Shown here piece after piece: positions 9,553-17,987 of a DNA stretch of 32,127 nucleotides. A program made the translations under genes and the position numbers. Every line of letters starts with the position of its first letter. The stretch's first letter is position 1. Below the pieces are notes generated by a model that made no database searches, was not told the DNA's origin, and saw only the letters and a list, made by a program, of their open reading frames with translations. The DNA lies in assembly GCF_015594845.1 (NCBI RefSeq), contig NZ_JADNRK010000024.1, positions 1 through 32,127 on the forward strand, given 5' to 3'. The stretch is from Alkalibacter mobilis. Its GTDB lineage: Bacteria; Bacillota; Clostridia; Eubacteriales; Alkalibacteraceae.

Positions 9553-10410
9553 TCACTTCAACGTGTCCATGGCCTCAAATGCATTGTAGGAACTCCTGAC
9601 AAAGGGAGCCGAAGCAACATATTTAAAGCCCATACTCAGAGCCTTTTCCTTGTATTCCTCGAATTTGTCAGGATGAACGTACTCCACTACTTCGTGGTGT
9701 TCTTTTGAAGGTGCCAGGTATTGTCCTATTGTGAGTACATCACAATTCACCTTTCGCAAATCTTCAAAGACTTCCATCACCTCATCGTATGTTTCTCCCA
9801 AACCAAGCATGATCCCGGACTTTGTAATTATTTTGCTGTTTTCTTTCTTCACGTTTGAAAGTAATTCCAGAGATCTTTCATAGGTGGCCATGGGTCTGAC
9901 TTCTGGGTAAAGTCTGGGCACGGTCTCTATATTGTGGTTTATTATTTCCGGTCTGGCTTCGATCACATTTAACAGCGCTTGATGATCGCCTTGAAAGTCA
10001 GGTATGAGAACTTCCACTGTGACTCCTTTATTTCTATCTTTGATAGTTCTGATCACATCTGCAAAATGATTGGAACCACCATCTTCCAAATCATCTCTGG
10101 TGACCGAGGTGATCACTACGTGTTTCATCCCCATTTTTTCAATTGCCTCGGCAATATTTGCAGGTTCCTCGGGATCTACTGCAGTAGTTTCGTGTTTTTC
10201 AACGTTGCAGAAAGTACAATTTCTGGTACAGTTGCTTCCCAGAATCATAAAAGTTGCCGTTTTTTTCGTAAAGCATTCCACCTTATTGGGACAATTAGCT
10301 TCTTCACAAACTGTATTCAAGCCCAGACTCCTGAGCATTTCAGTTACTTCCATGGATTTTGCTACATTTATCTTTATTTTGAGCCAATCAGGCTTCTTGG
10401 TAGTCGTCAT
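9553..10410 (-). CDS. lipA: Lipoyl synthase (radical SAM)
   Basis: LipA inserts two sulfur atoms into protein-bound octanoyl groups, completing lipoyl cofactors of 2-oxoacid dehydrogenases and the glycine cleavage system. The 285-aa protein shows the auxiliary-cluster motif C-x4-C-x5-C (C35, C40, C46), the radical-SAM motif CTRNCTFC (C61, C65, C68) and the conserved C-terminal RSSY (in [10 protein letters not shown]), whose serine ligates the auxiliary cluster that is sacrificed for sulfur. The ATG at 10410 lies 23 bases inside lipB and has a strong GGAGGG site within the lipB coding sequence. Together with lipB it forms a compact lipoate assembly operon. Confidence 0.97.
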   Translation of the reverse strand: MTTTKKPDWLKIKINVAKSMEVTEMLRSLGLNTVCEEANCPNKVECFTKKTATFMILGSNCTRNCTFCNVEKHETTAVDPEEPANIAEAIEKMGMKHVVITSVTRDDLEDGGSNHFADVIRTIKDRNKGVTVEVLIPDFQGDHQALLNVIEARPEIINHNIETVPRLYPEVRPMATYERSLELLSNVKKENSKIITKSGIMLGLGETYDEVMEVFEDLRKVNCDVLTIGQYLAPSKEHHEVVEYVHPDKFEEYKEKALSMGFKYVASAPFVRSSYNAFEAMDTLK

Positions 10411-11113
10411 TTTTAGTTCCCTCCATAATATCCATCAAATCAGCCACATCCATCTCTTGTGGATCAACATCAAACATTTTACAATAGTATTCAACAGTGA
10501 GTTTTTTCATTTTTTTCATATCCATGGAATGACCCATCAGCTTTTCCAGTGATGTGACTCCCTTGTCGCTGAACCCGCAGGGATTGATCCATTTGAAGTG
10601 GTTCAGATCCGTGTTGACGTTGAATGCGAAGCCGTGCATGGTAACCATTTTACTGACTGATATCCCAATGGCCGTTATCTTCTCGTTCCCCAACCAGACA
10701 CCGGTATGATCGCCTTCTTTTCCTTCCGCATGGATATTAAATTCATCCTCTAACATGGCAATAAATATTTGCTTCAAGTTTTGAACGAATCTTCGCAAAT
10801 CTCTGTCATAATTTTTCATATCTACTATGGGATAGCCAACAATCTGACCAGGTCCATGATATGTCACATCTCCGCCCCGCCTCAACTGAACCACTTCTAT
10901 TCCGTTGGATTTCAGAAACTCCTCAGAGACCAGAATGTTTTCCATCTTTCCACGGCTTCCAAGTGTGAGAACTGGATCGTGTTCAACCATAAGGAGAGTG
11001 TCCTCAATCTTTTCATCGACTCGGAGATCTCTCAACCTGGTCTGTATTTTCAAGGCTTCTGAATACTCCATTTTTCCCAAATCAACAATATTTATTTTCT
11101 TCCTCTTTCCCAT
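10388..11113 (-). CDS. lipB: Octanoyl-[acyl-carrier-protein] transferase
   Basis: LipB moves octanoate from acyl carrier protein to the lipoyl domains of target enzymes, giving the LipA substrate. The 241-aa protein has [19 protein letters not shown] (about 78-96), the catalytic lysine in [10 protein letters not shown] (K145) and the catalytic cysteine in [10 protein letters not shown] (C179). The 34-residue spacing between these equals that of E. coli K135/C169. The ATG at 11113 follows GGAG by 9 bases. It is first in the lipBA operon and has a good promoter upstream. The C-terminal extension after about residue 205 holds the lipA ribosome site. Confidence 0.96.
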   Translation of the reverse strand: MGKRKKINIVDLGKMEYSEALKIQTRLRDLRVDEKIEDTLLMVEHDPVLTLGSRGKMENILVSEEFLKSNGIEVVQLRRGGDVTYHGPGQIVGYPIVDMKNYDRDLRRFVQNLKQIFIAMLEDEFNIHAEGKEGDHTGVWLGNEKITAIGISVSKMVTMHGFAFNVNTDLNHFKWINPCGFSDKGVTSLEKLMGHSMDMKKMKKLTVEYYCKMFDVDPQEMDVADLMDIMEGTKNDDYQEA

Positions 11114-11164
11114 AAGTTCAGCTCCAACATTTTTATTTCAAACATCCGGATTTCTTAACTGTTG

Positions 11165-11193
11165 ATTATAGAATACTTCAGGTTTTATTACAA
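11165..11193 (-). promoter_or_regulatory. Promoter of lipBA
   Basis: The minus strand shows TTGTAA, a 17-base spacer and a perfect TATAAT, about 50 bases upstream of the lipB ATG. Confidence 0.7.
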
Positions 11194-11223
11194 TGGGTAG
11201 TTGTGTTCATTTAACTGTAAAGA

Positions 11224-11255
11224 GTCCGTTACCGAGCAAATTCCCGATAACGGAC
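11224..11255. terminator. 13-bp hairpin between the small-protein gene and lipB
   Basis: GTCCGTTACCGAG / CCCGATAACGGAC folds with a 6-base loop; as minus-strand RNA all 13 pairs form (two are G-U). It lies 29 bases after the stop at 11285. There is no U-run on either side, so it may be a 3'-end stabiliser or a factor-assisted terminator rather than an intrinsic one. Apart from this and the lipBA promoter, nothing is seen between the two genes. Confidence 0.5.
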
Positions 11256-11284
11256 CCTTGTTGATACTGTTTTGATCAATTGCT

Positions 11285-11524
11285 TTAAACCGAAAATGCA
11301 ACCAAAATAACATCTTTTCCTGTTTTTGCAGATATGTCTTTTTCCAAATCGGTTATTTTGTCAACAACTTCCTTGTCTTCATTCAAATCTGCGTATTTTG
11401 CTCCACCATAAGCCACGAGTACCACCTTTTGTCCAGTTTTTTCAGACAAAACTTTTTCCAGCACCGATATAGTCTCCATTGCCACCTGATCATTGGTAAA
11501 ATCCGCTAGTTTTTCCACGCACAT
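11285..11524 (-). CDS. Small protein of unknown function with an internal duplication
   Basis: I do not recognise this 79-aa soluble protein. It consists largely of two copies of one unit, ITxLEKxxSxKTGxxVxLVA(Y/F): about residues 19-39 (ISVLEKVLSEKTGQKVVLVAY) and 57-77 (ITDLEKDISAKTGKDVILVAF). About 12 of 21 positions are identical. Each unit is predicted as a helix followed by a hydrophobic beta strand, so the chain may form a compact two-fold alpha-beta fold or a dimer. The ATG at 11524 is preceded by AAGGA; an in-frame GTG one codon upstream is possible. It has its own promoter and a hairpin after its stop, so it is probably monocistronic and well expressed. There are no catalytic or metal residues to suggest a reaction. 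Confidence 0.75.
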   Translation of the reverse strand: MCVEKLADFTNDQVAMETISVLEKVLSEKTGQKVVLVAYGGAKYADLNEDKEVVDKITDLEKDISAKTGKDVILVAFSV

Positions 11525-11553
11525 CACTTCCTTTTTAATTTTTTAACATAGGG

Positions 11554-11582
11554 AATATCTACCCTTGGAAAAGTCTTGTCAA
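11554..11582 (-). promoter_or_regulatory. Promoter of the duplicated small-protein gene
   Basis: A perfect TTGACA on the minus strand is followed after 17 bases by GATATT, about 25 bases before the gene. Confidence 0.6.
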
Positions 11583-11642
11583 ACCCGCCCTGGTTTAAAA
11601 CTTGTATTTAAAGGTTGTTTTAAAGTTTTATTTGGGATCTGC

Positions 11643-11671
11643 CTGACATATTTTATATTTTATTGTATACT
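11643..11671 (+). promoter_or_regulatory. Promoter of the ABC-2 exporter operon
   Basis: CTGACA, 17 bases and TATACT place the transcription start near 11678, about 33 bases before the ATPase ATG. This excludes the longer reading frame starting at 11663. Confidence 0.7.
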
Positions 11672-11710
11672 CAAAGTGTGGTCGTATGGATATTGGATGG
11701 AGGAGTTGTA

Positions 11711-12643
11711 ATGATAGTCGAGGTAAAAAATCTAGTCAAACGCTATGGAGATTTGGTAGCTGTAGATGATTTGGATTTAGAGGTGATGGAAGGCGAGATA
11801 TTCGGTCTTTTGGGACCTAACGGATCTGGAAAGACCACAGCCATCAACTGCATCTTGTCACTTCTTAAATTCGACAATGGCGAAATCAAAGTTTTTGGGA
11901 AGCCCATGTCTCCCGAGGCTTACGACATCAAAAAAGACATCGGGATCGTTATGCAGGAAGTTGCTGTATTCAATGAATTGACAGTTTACGAAAACATCGA
12001 TTATTTCTGCGGGCTTTACATAACCGATAAATCCGAAAGAAAAAAACTTGTCGAAGAAGCCATAGCTTTTGTAGGCCTGGGAGATTTCAAGAAATTTTAT
12101 CCCAAAAAATTAAGTGGCGGACTTTTAAGAAGATTGAACATCGCCTGTGGGATATCTCACAAACCAAAACTGATAATATTGGACGAGCCTACCGTTGCTG
12201 TTGACCCTCAAAGCAGAAACAAGATTTTGGAGGGTATTGTGGAATTGAATAAAAATGGCGCTACTGTAATATACACATCTCATTATATGGAAGAGGTAGA
12301 ACAGATTTGTTCCAGAATAATGATCTTGGACAACGGAAAGGTAATAGCAACGGGAACCAAAGAAGAACTCAAAGAAATGATAAGTCTGGGAGAGAAGATC
12401 ACTTTACAGGTTTTTGAAATGGAAGATACACATATGAATTTCTTCAAAACAATGGAAAATGCAGTATCTGTCGACTATGACGGAAAATTCCTCGTCATGA
12501 AATTTCAGAAGGGCAACAGCAATTTGGAGCAGGTCCTTGATTATGTAAAAAGTCATAAAATCAATTTTGGCAAAATCCACACTGAAATGCCTACCTTAAA
12601 CGATGTCTTTTTGGAAATAACCGGTAAAGAGTTAAGAGATTAG
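11711..12643 (+). CDS. ABC transporter ATP-binding protein (ABC-2 exporter)
   Basis: This 310-aa cytoplasmic ATPase energises the two following permeases. Motifs are Walker A GLLGPNGSGKTTA (about 33-45), Q-loop VMQEVAVF, the signature LSGGLLRRL (variant of LSGGQ), Walker B LIILDEPTVAVDP and the switch histidine in YTSHYMEE. The C-terminal 80 residues form the extension typical of DrrA/CcmA-like drug and lipid exporters. The ATG at 11711 follows GGAGG. An ATPase with two distinct ABC-2 permeases resembles LnrLMN-type linearmycin or antimicrobial efflux systems; the substrate here is not known. Downstream the first permease starts 11 bases after the stop. Confidence 0.93.
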   Translation: MIVEVKNLVKRYGDLVAVDDLDLEVMEGEIFGLLGPNGSGKTTAINCILSLLKFDNGEIKVFGKPMSPEAYDIKKDIGIVMQEVAVFNELTVYENIDYFCGLYITDKSERKKLVEEAIAFVGLGDFKKFYPKKLSGGLLRRLNIACGISHKPKLIILDEPTVAVDPQSRNKILEGIVELNKNGATVIYTSHYMEEVEQICSRIMILDNGKVIATGTKEELKEMISLGEKITLQVFEMEDTHMNFFKTMENAVSVDYDGKFLVMKFQKGNSNLEQVLDYVKSHKINFGKIHTEMPTLNDVFLEITGKELRD

Positions 12644-12654
12644 GAGGAAGCACC

Positions 12655-13782
12655 ATGTTCTATCATATCTTTAAATACAGACTTAAAGTGTTGCTTAGAA
12701 GCAAGGAAATGATATTTTGGACACTCCTGTTCCCGATCGCCCTGTCCATATTCTTCAACCTGGCTTTTTCAGGTCTCAGAAACCAAGACAGTTTCAATAT
12801 AATCAATATTGCTTTTGTTGATAACGCAAACGATCCTAATTTCAGCGAGGCCATAAACTCGGTATCTGAGGGCGAGGACAGGATTTTCAATATGATTAGA
12901 ACCGATCTTGAAAATGCTGAAAAACTGCTTGAAAATGATGAGATCTCAGGAATCATAGTTTCCGACGAGAATATCACCCTGACCGTAAATTCCTCCGGGA
13001 TAAATCAAAGTATTATAAAATCATTTATTGACCAATACAAGCAAGTAACCAGTACTGCAACCAGGATATTGTCTCAAAATCCCCAAGCCGCTGCTGATCT
13101 TCCAGCCGAGATCGCAACTCGAATTTCATACACTAAAAGTGACCCAATGGGAAAATCCGAATTGGACATAGTCTTGAATTACTTTTATGCATTGATAGCC
13201 ATGACCTGCTTTTATGGAGGTTTTTTCGGAGTTGAAGAAATCAATCAGATACAGGCAAATTTATCTAAGCGTGCCGCAAGAGTAAATGTGGCTCCTATCC
13301 ACAAGCTTAAGTCTTTTATATACAGCTTGAGTGCATCCGCTCTGATCCAGCTTATCGAAATCACCGTATTCCTCACATTTCTCATCTTCGTACTCGGAGT
13401 TAAATTTGGAGAAAACATGGGCCTGGTCATATTGACTACATTTATAGGTTCCCTGACAGGAATCAGTTTTGGTTCATTTATAGGTGCCGTAGTTAAAGGA
13501 AATGAAAATACAAAAACCGGTGTTCTTATTGGTGTCACCATGATCGGTTCATTCCTTTCCGGCATGATGTTCGGTGAAATGAAGTACATAGTTCAGACAA
13601 ATGCCCCCATTCTCAGTTACTTGAATCCTATCAACCTTCTTGGCGACGCTTTTTATTCACTATATATTTATGACACCTACAACCGCTATTATACCAATAT
13701 AGCCGGTCTTCTTGTCTTTACAATCATATTTTCCATATCCACCTATCTGATCATCAGGAGGCGAAAATATGCCAGTATTTAA
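12655..13782 (+). CDS. ABC-2 type permease, first subunit
   Basis: This 375-aa membrane protein has the ABC-2 layout: an N-terminal membrane helix (about 20-40), a 140-residue outward domain with no cysteines, then five to six helices from about residue 180 (the FYALIAMTCFYGGFFGVEEI region) to the C-terminus. It contains the family turn GFFGVEEINQIQANLSKRAARVNVAPIHKLKSF. AGGAGG lies 7 bases upstream of the ATG. It overlaps the next permease by 14 bases, which indicates coupled translation and a heterodimeric exporter with 13769-14929. Confidence 0.88.
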   Translation: MFYHIFKYRLKVLLRSKEMIFWTLLFPIALSIFFNLAFSGLRNQDSFNIINIAFVDNANDPNFSEAINSVSEGEDRIFNMIRTDLENAEKLLENDEISGIIVSDENITLTVNSSGINQSIIKSFIDQYKQVTSTATRILSQNPQAAADLPAEIATRISYTKSDPMGKSELDIVLNYFYALIAMTCFYGGFFGVEEINQIQANLSKRAARVNVAPIHKLKSFIYSLSASALIQLIEITVFLTFLIFVLGVKFGENMGLVILTTFIGSLTGISFGSFIGAVVKGNENTKTGVLIGVTMIGSFLSGMMFGEMKYIVQTNAPILSYLNPINLLGDAFYSLYIYDTYNRYYTNIAGLLVFTIIFSISTYLIIRRRKYASI

Positions 13783-14929
13783 ATTATGTCTAAAAATATT
13801 CAAAAAAAATATCCCTGTAATGATGATCTACTTTGGATTATTCATTGCAGTATCGATTATGATGATCACCATGAGTACTCCCACGGATCAAACTGGATTT
13901 TCAGTTTCCAAGGCAAGGGTGGCCTTTTTCTCTGAAGAAAATACTCCTTTGGTGGAAGGACTAAAAACATCCCTGGCCGAAAATGCCGATTTCATCGATA
14001 TTGAAGATGATCAGGAAATTCTTCAGGACTCACTATATTATAGAAAAATAAATTATGTCTTAAGGATCCCTCAGAATTTCACGGCGGATTTTATGACAGG
14101 GGCAGATCCCAAAGTCATTAAAACTTCGATTCCAGGATCTACATCAAATGTATATGTGGATCTTAAGATAGAAAGTTATCTAAACACAGCAAGAATGTAC
14201 CTTGATCTGATTCCCGGAATCAGCCAGGAAAAAATAAAAAGCCAAGTTCTGTCTGACATGGCCGAGGAAACCGAAGTTGAAATGCTTCGAAGGGATAGCA
14301 GCGGTTCTGAAACGGGGCTTATGCAATATTTCTTCAATTACTTGGCATATACATTTATGTTCATAATCATTATGGGTGTATCTGTCATCATGTTGGTATT
14401 TAACGATCCTATCATAAAGCAAAGAAATTCATGTTCTCCCTTCAGCACCACCAAAATAAATCTGCAGATTTTTCTTTCCATATTGCTGTTTACTTTTTTC
14501 AGTTGGATCGTTCTTGCAGGTTTGAGCCTGACTTTTGCCATTGATGAGATCCCAAATTTCAACACAAAATATTATGTTTTGAATTCTTTGATTTTTGCAC
14601 TTACTTCATCAGCATTGAGTTATCTTATAGCAAGCCTGGTAAAAGGTCGAGAGGCCATGATTGCCATTGCCAACGTTGTGACCTTGGGTTCCAGCTTCAT
14701 AAGCGGAGTTTTTATCCCTCAGGATCTGCTGTCGGAAGGAGTATTGAAAATCGCCAGTTTTCTGCCCACATACTGGTTTGTCAGAGGCAATCGCATGATT
14801 TCTATGTTGATGGAAAAATCCGGGCCTGTATTTGATGAAATGGTGAGTTCCATGTTGATACAATTGGGCTTTGCATTTGGATTTTTCATTTTGACAATGA
14901 TCGTATCTAAAAAGAAGCGGTCTGTGTAA
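13769..14929 (+). CDS. ABC-2 type permease, second subunit
   Basis: This 386-aa protein is a paralogue of the preceding permease in layout: one N-terminal helix (about 14-32), an outward domain of about 150 residues, then five or six helices from about residue 190 to 380. These include a VTLGSSFISGVFIPQDLL segment typical of ABC-2 permeases just before the last helices. CAGGAGGCG lies within the upstream gene, 8 bases before the ATG. A terminator follows at once, so the operon is three genes. It probably pairs with the first permease; export of an amphiphilic compound or antibiotic is the family expectation, not shown here. Confidence 0.87.
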   Translation: MPVFKLCLKIFKKNIPVMMIYFGLFIAVSIMMITMSTPTDQTGFSVSKARVAFFSEENTPLVEGLKTSLAENADFIDIEDDQEILQDSLYYRKINYVLRIPQNFTADFMTGADPKVIKTSIPGSTSNVYVDLKIESYLNTARMYLDLIPGISQEKIKSQVLSDMAEETEVEMLRRDSSGSETGLMQYFFNYLAYTFMFIIIMGVSVIMLVFNDPIIKQRNSCSPFSTTKINLQIFLSILLFTFFSWIVLAGLSLTFAIDEIPNFNTKYYVLNSLIFALTSSALSYLIASLVKGREAMIAIANVVTLGSSFISGVFIPQDLLSEGVLKIASFLPTYWFVRGNRMISMLMEKSGPVFDEMVSSMLIQLGFAFGFFILTMIVSKKKRSV

Positions 14930-14936
14930 AAGCTAA

Positions 14937-14980
14937 AAAGATTGTTGCCATTTATTGGTCAACAATCTTTTATCTTTCTT
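14937..14980. terminator. Bidirectional terminator between converging genes
   Basis: AAAGATTGTTG / CAACAATCTTT form an 11-bp stem (plus an inner CCA/TGG with one bulge). U-rich tracts follow in both directions, UUUUAUCUUUCUU on plus and UUUUUAG on minus. It serves the exporter operon and the minus-strand small ORF. Confidence 0.75.
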
Positions 14981-14982
14981 GA

Positions 14983-15123
14983 TTATTTTTCTACCAGTCT
15001 TGCACCCATCTCAAATGCTTTCTGCAGATCTGCTGGAAATCTGTTTTCATAAATCGAATTTCTCTCACCTACATCAAACATATCTGCAGCATACTTGCTA
15101 TAATCTTCAAATTGGACTTTCAT
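14983..15123 (-). CDS. Orphan small ORF or gene remnant, 46 aa
   Basis: An open frame of 46 codons starts with an ATG at 15123, 67 bases after the diguanylate cyclase stop, and ends just before the bidirectional terminator. The product is acidic and helical, ending in FPADLQKAFEMGARLVEK. That amphipathic final helix looks like the C-terminus of a larger enzyme, for example a flavodoxin-like reductase, but I cannot place it. A stop codon interrupts the frame eight codons before the ATG, and the ribosome site is weak (AGG, distant). It is either a short protein or the tail of a decayed gene. Confidence 0.4.
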   Translation of the reverse strand: MKVQFEDYSKYAADMFDVGERNSIYENRFPADLQKAFEMGARLVEK

Positions 15124-15190
15124 CAATGCGACCTGCTTATAGTCTATTTATCCATGTTCATGGTCTCAGTATATCAGTAAATACCGTTTT

Positions 15191-16792
15191 TTAAAACTCC
15201 CACGCCAAAACACCTTCACCCGACGCCGACTTGCCTTTGCGTTTATTTTTATCAGCGTACATTCGCTTGTCTGCCAGATCAAACACATTTTCAAGGGAAT
15301 CGCAATGGCTGGTACACGTAGCAAGACCTAAAGATATAGATATGGAAGGTTCCAAACCACTTTTATCGCGATTGTGAACTTTGACTTTTTCATTGATCCT
15401 GTGCAGGATTTCTCTCGCATTTTTTTCATCAGTCTTCGGCAAAATTATGGCAAATTCATCCCCTCCGACTCTGCATAAATTATCAGTCTGTCGCAAGACA
15501 CTTTTCATGATTTTGGTACTGGAAATCAAATACTCGTCTCCTGCAGCATGCCCCCTTATATCATTGATCTTTTTTAAATTATCAAGGTCAGCTATTATAA
15601 CTGAAATCGGATGTGAATTGTCCAAGTCAAAAACTTTAAACAAATGTTTCATATAATGTCTGTTGTGCGCTCCGGTCAAAGGGTCATGAAAACTAAGCTC
15701 CTTCAGCTTTTCTTCTCTTTGTATAATGGATTTACGCATATTTTCCATGGTGTATGCCAGATAACCTATCTCACTGTCACAATCCATATCAATGGTTTCA
15801 TTCAACTTGCCTGCTTCAAATTTCCTTATTTTCTTTTCAAGCTCGTATAACGGCCCCAGTAAATATTTTGTTGCGATCCACAGGACAAATGATCCTATCA
15901 TAGCCACCAACAGTGCAAAAATCAAATTATTTCGAGTGTGATCCTTTTGTATTCCTATTAATCCTGAGTTGTCAAAAACTCTTTTCAGATAGAAATCATA
16001 TTTACCCGAATAATCGTCGACAGGTATCATCTGCATTAAATAGGGCTCCTCATACTCCTCGATTATCTCACCGTTTTTGAGCTTTTGAATTATTTCTTCA
16101 GTGAATTCCATAGGATACAAATCTTGAACATGTGTGGAATGTATCAACTTCTGACGATCATCATAAATAGAATACAAGTACCATTCTCCACCATTTGCAT
16201 TCCTGAAGATATTCAATATGCGTTGGCCAAGCTCAAAACCCAACTCCACGCTACCCACATACGTGCCTTCATAATAAACGGGCGCAATATACCTTAAAGC
16301 TACGTCGTGCACTCCTTCTTCAAGTCCTACTATTGAGTTATGATCTTTATCCTCATTAATCGTCCTTACCATGTTTCGAAGTTCCGTCAAATCATCTCCG
16401 AATTTATTTGGCGCATGAACCCTGAAAAAAGAAGTATTGTCTGGTAGATGAAAATGAAACTGACTTATTCCCGCTTCCTTCATTTTTTCGAATGGTTCCA
16501 ACACCAATTCAGCCAAAGCATTTCTGTCCCTTTCGGCAAACGCTTTGGAAATAGAAGGATTGGCTATCACTTGGGTCAATCCCATCTCCAATATTTCATA
16601 ACTCACTTTAAACCGGCGACTGATAGTGTCGACCGCTATTTCATCAAGGGCATCTTCATGCATTTTTATGATCTCTTTTTGATCTACATACGATTTAAAA
16701 AGCAACATGCCTATTATAACCAAAAATATTATTGTTCCAATAAAACTAATTTTAAATTTCATGGTACGATATGGAAGATTGGATTTTTGCAT
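15191..16792 (-). CDS. Membrane diguanylate cyclase with dCache-type sensor and GGDEF domain
   Basis: This 533-aa sensor enzyme makes cyclic di-GMP. The order is: short N-terminus, membrane helix (about 16-34), an outside sensor of about 250 residues, a second helix (about 290-310), a HAMP-like linker, and a GGDEF domain. The outside domain carries QFHFHLPDNTSFFRVHAPNKFGDDL, a signature of dCache_3-like sensors. Catalytic RVGGDEF is at about 441-447, and RQTD five residues before it is a complete allosteric I-site, so product inhibition is expected. I start at the ATG at 16792, which has AGAGGTG; a GTG at 16825 is poorer. It is transcribed alone, and no effector gene is nearby. Confidence 0.92.
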   Translation of the reverse strand: MQKSNLPYRTMKFKISFIGTIIFLVIIGMLLFKSYVDQKEIIKMHEDALDEIAVDTISRRFKVSYEILEMGLTQVIANPSISKAFAERDRNALAELVLEPFEKMKEAGISQFHFHLPDNTSFFRVHAPNKFGDDLTELRNMVRTINEDKDHNSIVGLEEGVHDVALRYIAPVYYEGTYVGSVELGFELGQRILNIFRNANGGEWYLYSIYDDRQKLIHSTHVQDLYPMEFTEEIIQKLKNGEIIEEYEEPYLMQMIPVDDYSGKYDFYLKRVFDNSGLIGIQKDHTRNNLIFALLVAMIGSFVLWIATKYLLGPLYELEKKIRKFEAGKLNETIDMDCDSEIGYLAYTMENMRKSIIQREEKLKELSFHDPLTGAHNRHYMKHLFKVFDLDNSHPISVIIADLDNLKKINDIRGHAAGDEYLISSTKIMKSVLRQTDNLCRVGGDEFAIILPKTDEKNAREILHRINEKVKVHNRDKSGLEPSISISLGLATCTSHCDSLENVFDLADKRMYADKNKRKGKSASGEGVLAWEF

Positions 16793-16936
16793 AGGTACAC
16801 CTCTTGAATGTTTTGTAAGTGTCACAATTTTCAGTGCTGTAATTCTCTCTAAATAATCGAATTTTAAAACCCCTTAAATTATACTACATAAAATATGGAA
16901 AATACCTGTATTTGTAAAAATTATTTTAGCTAATTT

Positions 16937-16965
16937 AAAAAAAGCTGGATCATCTATAATCCAGC
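16937..16965 (-). terminator. Terminator overlapping the endolysin stop codon
   Basis: GCTGGAT / ATCCAGC (7 bp, 8-base loop) followed by seven U residues on the minus strand. The left arm is formed by the last codons of the endolysin gene, so the sigma-holin-endolysin transcript ends right at the coding end. Confidence 0.88.
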
Positions 16966-17525
16966 CTTAGCTTTCCTTTCCTAGTATCCAAATGTGTGAA
17001 TGTCTTGTATCTGATCACGCCTCCGGTCCCATTCAGTTCACTCGACTTTGCATAAACCAGATCCGGGCTGACACCTGAGACCTTAAAATCCGCCGCTCTG
17101 CCCTTCATGTGATAAGAATTTTTTGTCCCCCCCACTTTATTATTGTGTATCGGGCATCTTATTCCAGAAGAAATATTCAAAGGTTTCCCAAAATATTTTC
17201 TTATGCTTTGAAGCAAGGCAATCAAACTTTCATCCACTTTCACTGGATAACCATCACATCCCAGTCCATTGCATTTACATTTGAATTCTTCCTTGCGAAA
17301 GTTTTTATACTTGTAAAACATCAGCTCGTATTGTGTTTCAGGTCCACACATTCCATCAACCTTTAATTTCTTGTCTCTCTGAAATTCAATAAAAGCTCCT
17401 CTGCTCAACGGGCCAATTTTACCGTCTATTTCAAGCTTTTGGATCCCAACATCACTCTCACCCAGCCATTCGTTGATCAACATCTGCATTTCCCTGTTAT
17501 CCAAGTCGCCGACAACCTCCTTCAT
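16950..17525 (-). CDS. Endolysin: peptidoglycan-binding domain plus M15 peptidase
   Basis: This 191-aa protein has an N-terminal peptidoglycan-binding repeat (about 10-70; DGKIGPLSRGAFIEFQRDKKLKVDG) and a C-terminal peptidase_M15-type zinc domain (about 80-191). The zinc ligands are H139 and D146 (HMKGRAAD, the H-x6-D signature) and H178 (FTHLD); SSGIRCPIHN is the usual strand before them. Such enzymes cut peptide cross-links in the cell wall. There is no signal peptide, so release depends on the holin. The start codon overlaps the holin stop by four bases (ATGA), so the two are co-translated. It ends in a built-in terminator. A phage-type lysis enzyme with no capsid or tail genes nearby suggests a domesticated release module. 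Confidence 0.9.
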   Translation of the reverse strand: MKEVVGDLDNREMQMLINEWLGESDVGIQKLEIDGKIGPLSRGAFIEFQRDKKLKVDGMCGPETQYELMFYKYKNFRKEEFKCKCNGLGCDGYPVKVDESLIALLQSIRKYFGKPLNISSGIRCPIHNNKVGGTKNSYHMKGRAADFKVSGVSPDLVYAKSSELNGTGGVIRYKTFTHLDTRKGKLRLDYR

Positions 17526-17968
17526 CGATCATAGTCTTCTTTTAATTGTTCCAATACTCTGTGTATGGGTTTTGGTACAGGCAAACCCAACATTGCGGCA
17601 TTTTCAATTATCGATATCCCTTCATTGGATATATAAAATAATGCCGTCATCATTCGAAAGTATGCTTCATGATTCAGCAGAACCTTGTCCAGTTGAGCCG
17701 AAATCAAAACCAATAGGAATATGAAAACTTTTTTTATCAAGCCCTCGAATCCAATTTTGCTGCTTAATTTCTTTTTTCCCACAGCCACCATCAATCCGCT
17801 AAGGTAATCTACAGCAACGAAGATCAAAAGGGCGTTCATCAGTAGATCCCAACCACCAAATAGTTGAATGATCAAGGATACAGCCCCAATGAAAACTGCA
17901 GAATCCGTCAGCTTTAAAGACAATAATTTGGGAATCAGAAAACTTCTACATGCATTCGGCATAACCAC
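17522..17968 (-). CDS. Phage/toxin-secretion holin (TcdE/UviB-type)
   Basis: This 148-aa membrane protein matches the toxin secretion/phage lysis holin family (Phage_holin_4): hydrophobic segments at about 22-38, 42-60 (the DLLMNALLIFVAVDYLSGLMVA core), 76-92 and 102-125. The signature FVAVDYLSGLMVAVGKKKLSSKIGFEGLIKK and the GISIIENAAMLGLPVPKPI motif near the C-terminus are typical. Holins form membrane lesions at a set time and let endolysin or folded proteins leave. Translation probably begins at the GTG (17968) with GGAG upstream; an ATG two codons later is less well placed. It lies 19 bases after the sigma gene and overlaps the endolysin start. Confidence 0.92.
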   Translation of the reverse strand: MVMPNACRSFLIPKLLSLKLTDSAVFIGAVSLIIQLFGGWDLLMNALLIFVAVDYLSGLMVAVGKKKLSSKIGFEGLIKKVFIFLLVLISAQLDKVLLNHEAYFRMMTALFYISNEGISIIENAAMLGLPVPKPIHRVLEQLKEDYDR

Positions 17969-17987
17969 TATTTACCACTCCCTCATT

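Noticed and set aside
9979-10552. Long plus-strand frames (145 and 160 aa) opposite lipA and lipB
   Set aside because: They are antisense to two well-supported enzymes, have low-complexity Phe/Ser-rich translations and no ribosome sites.
16448-16807. Plus-strand frame of 119 aa opposite the diguanylate cyclase
   Set aside because: It lies entirely over the sensor domain of a convincing gene on the other strand and has no family features.
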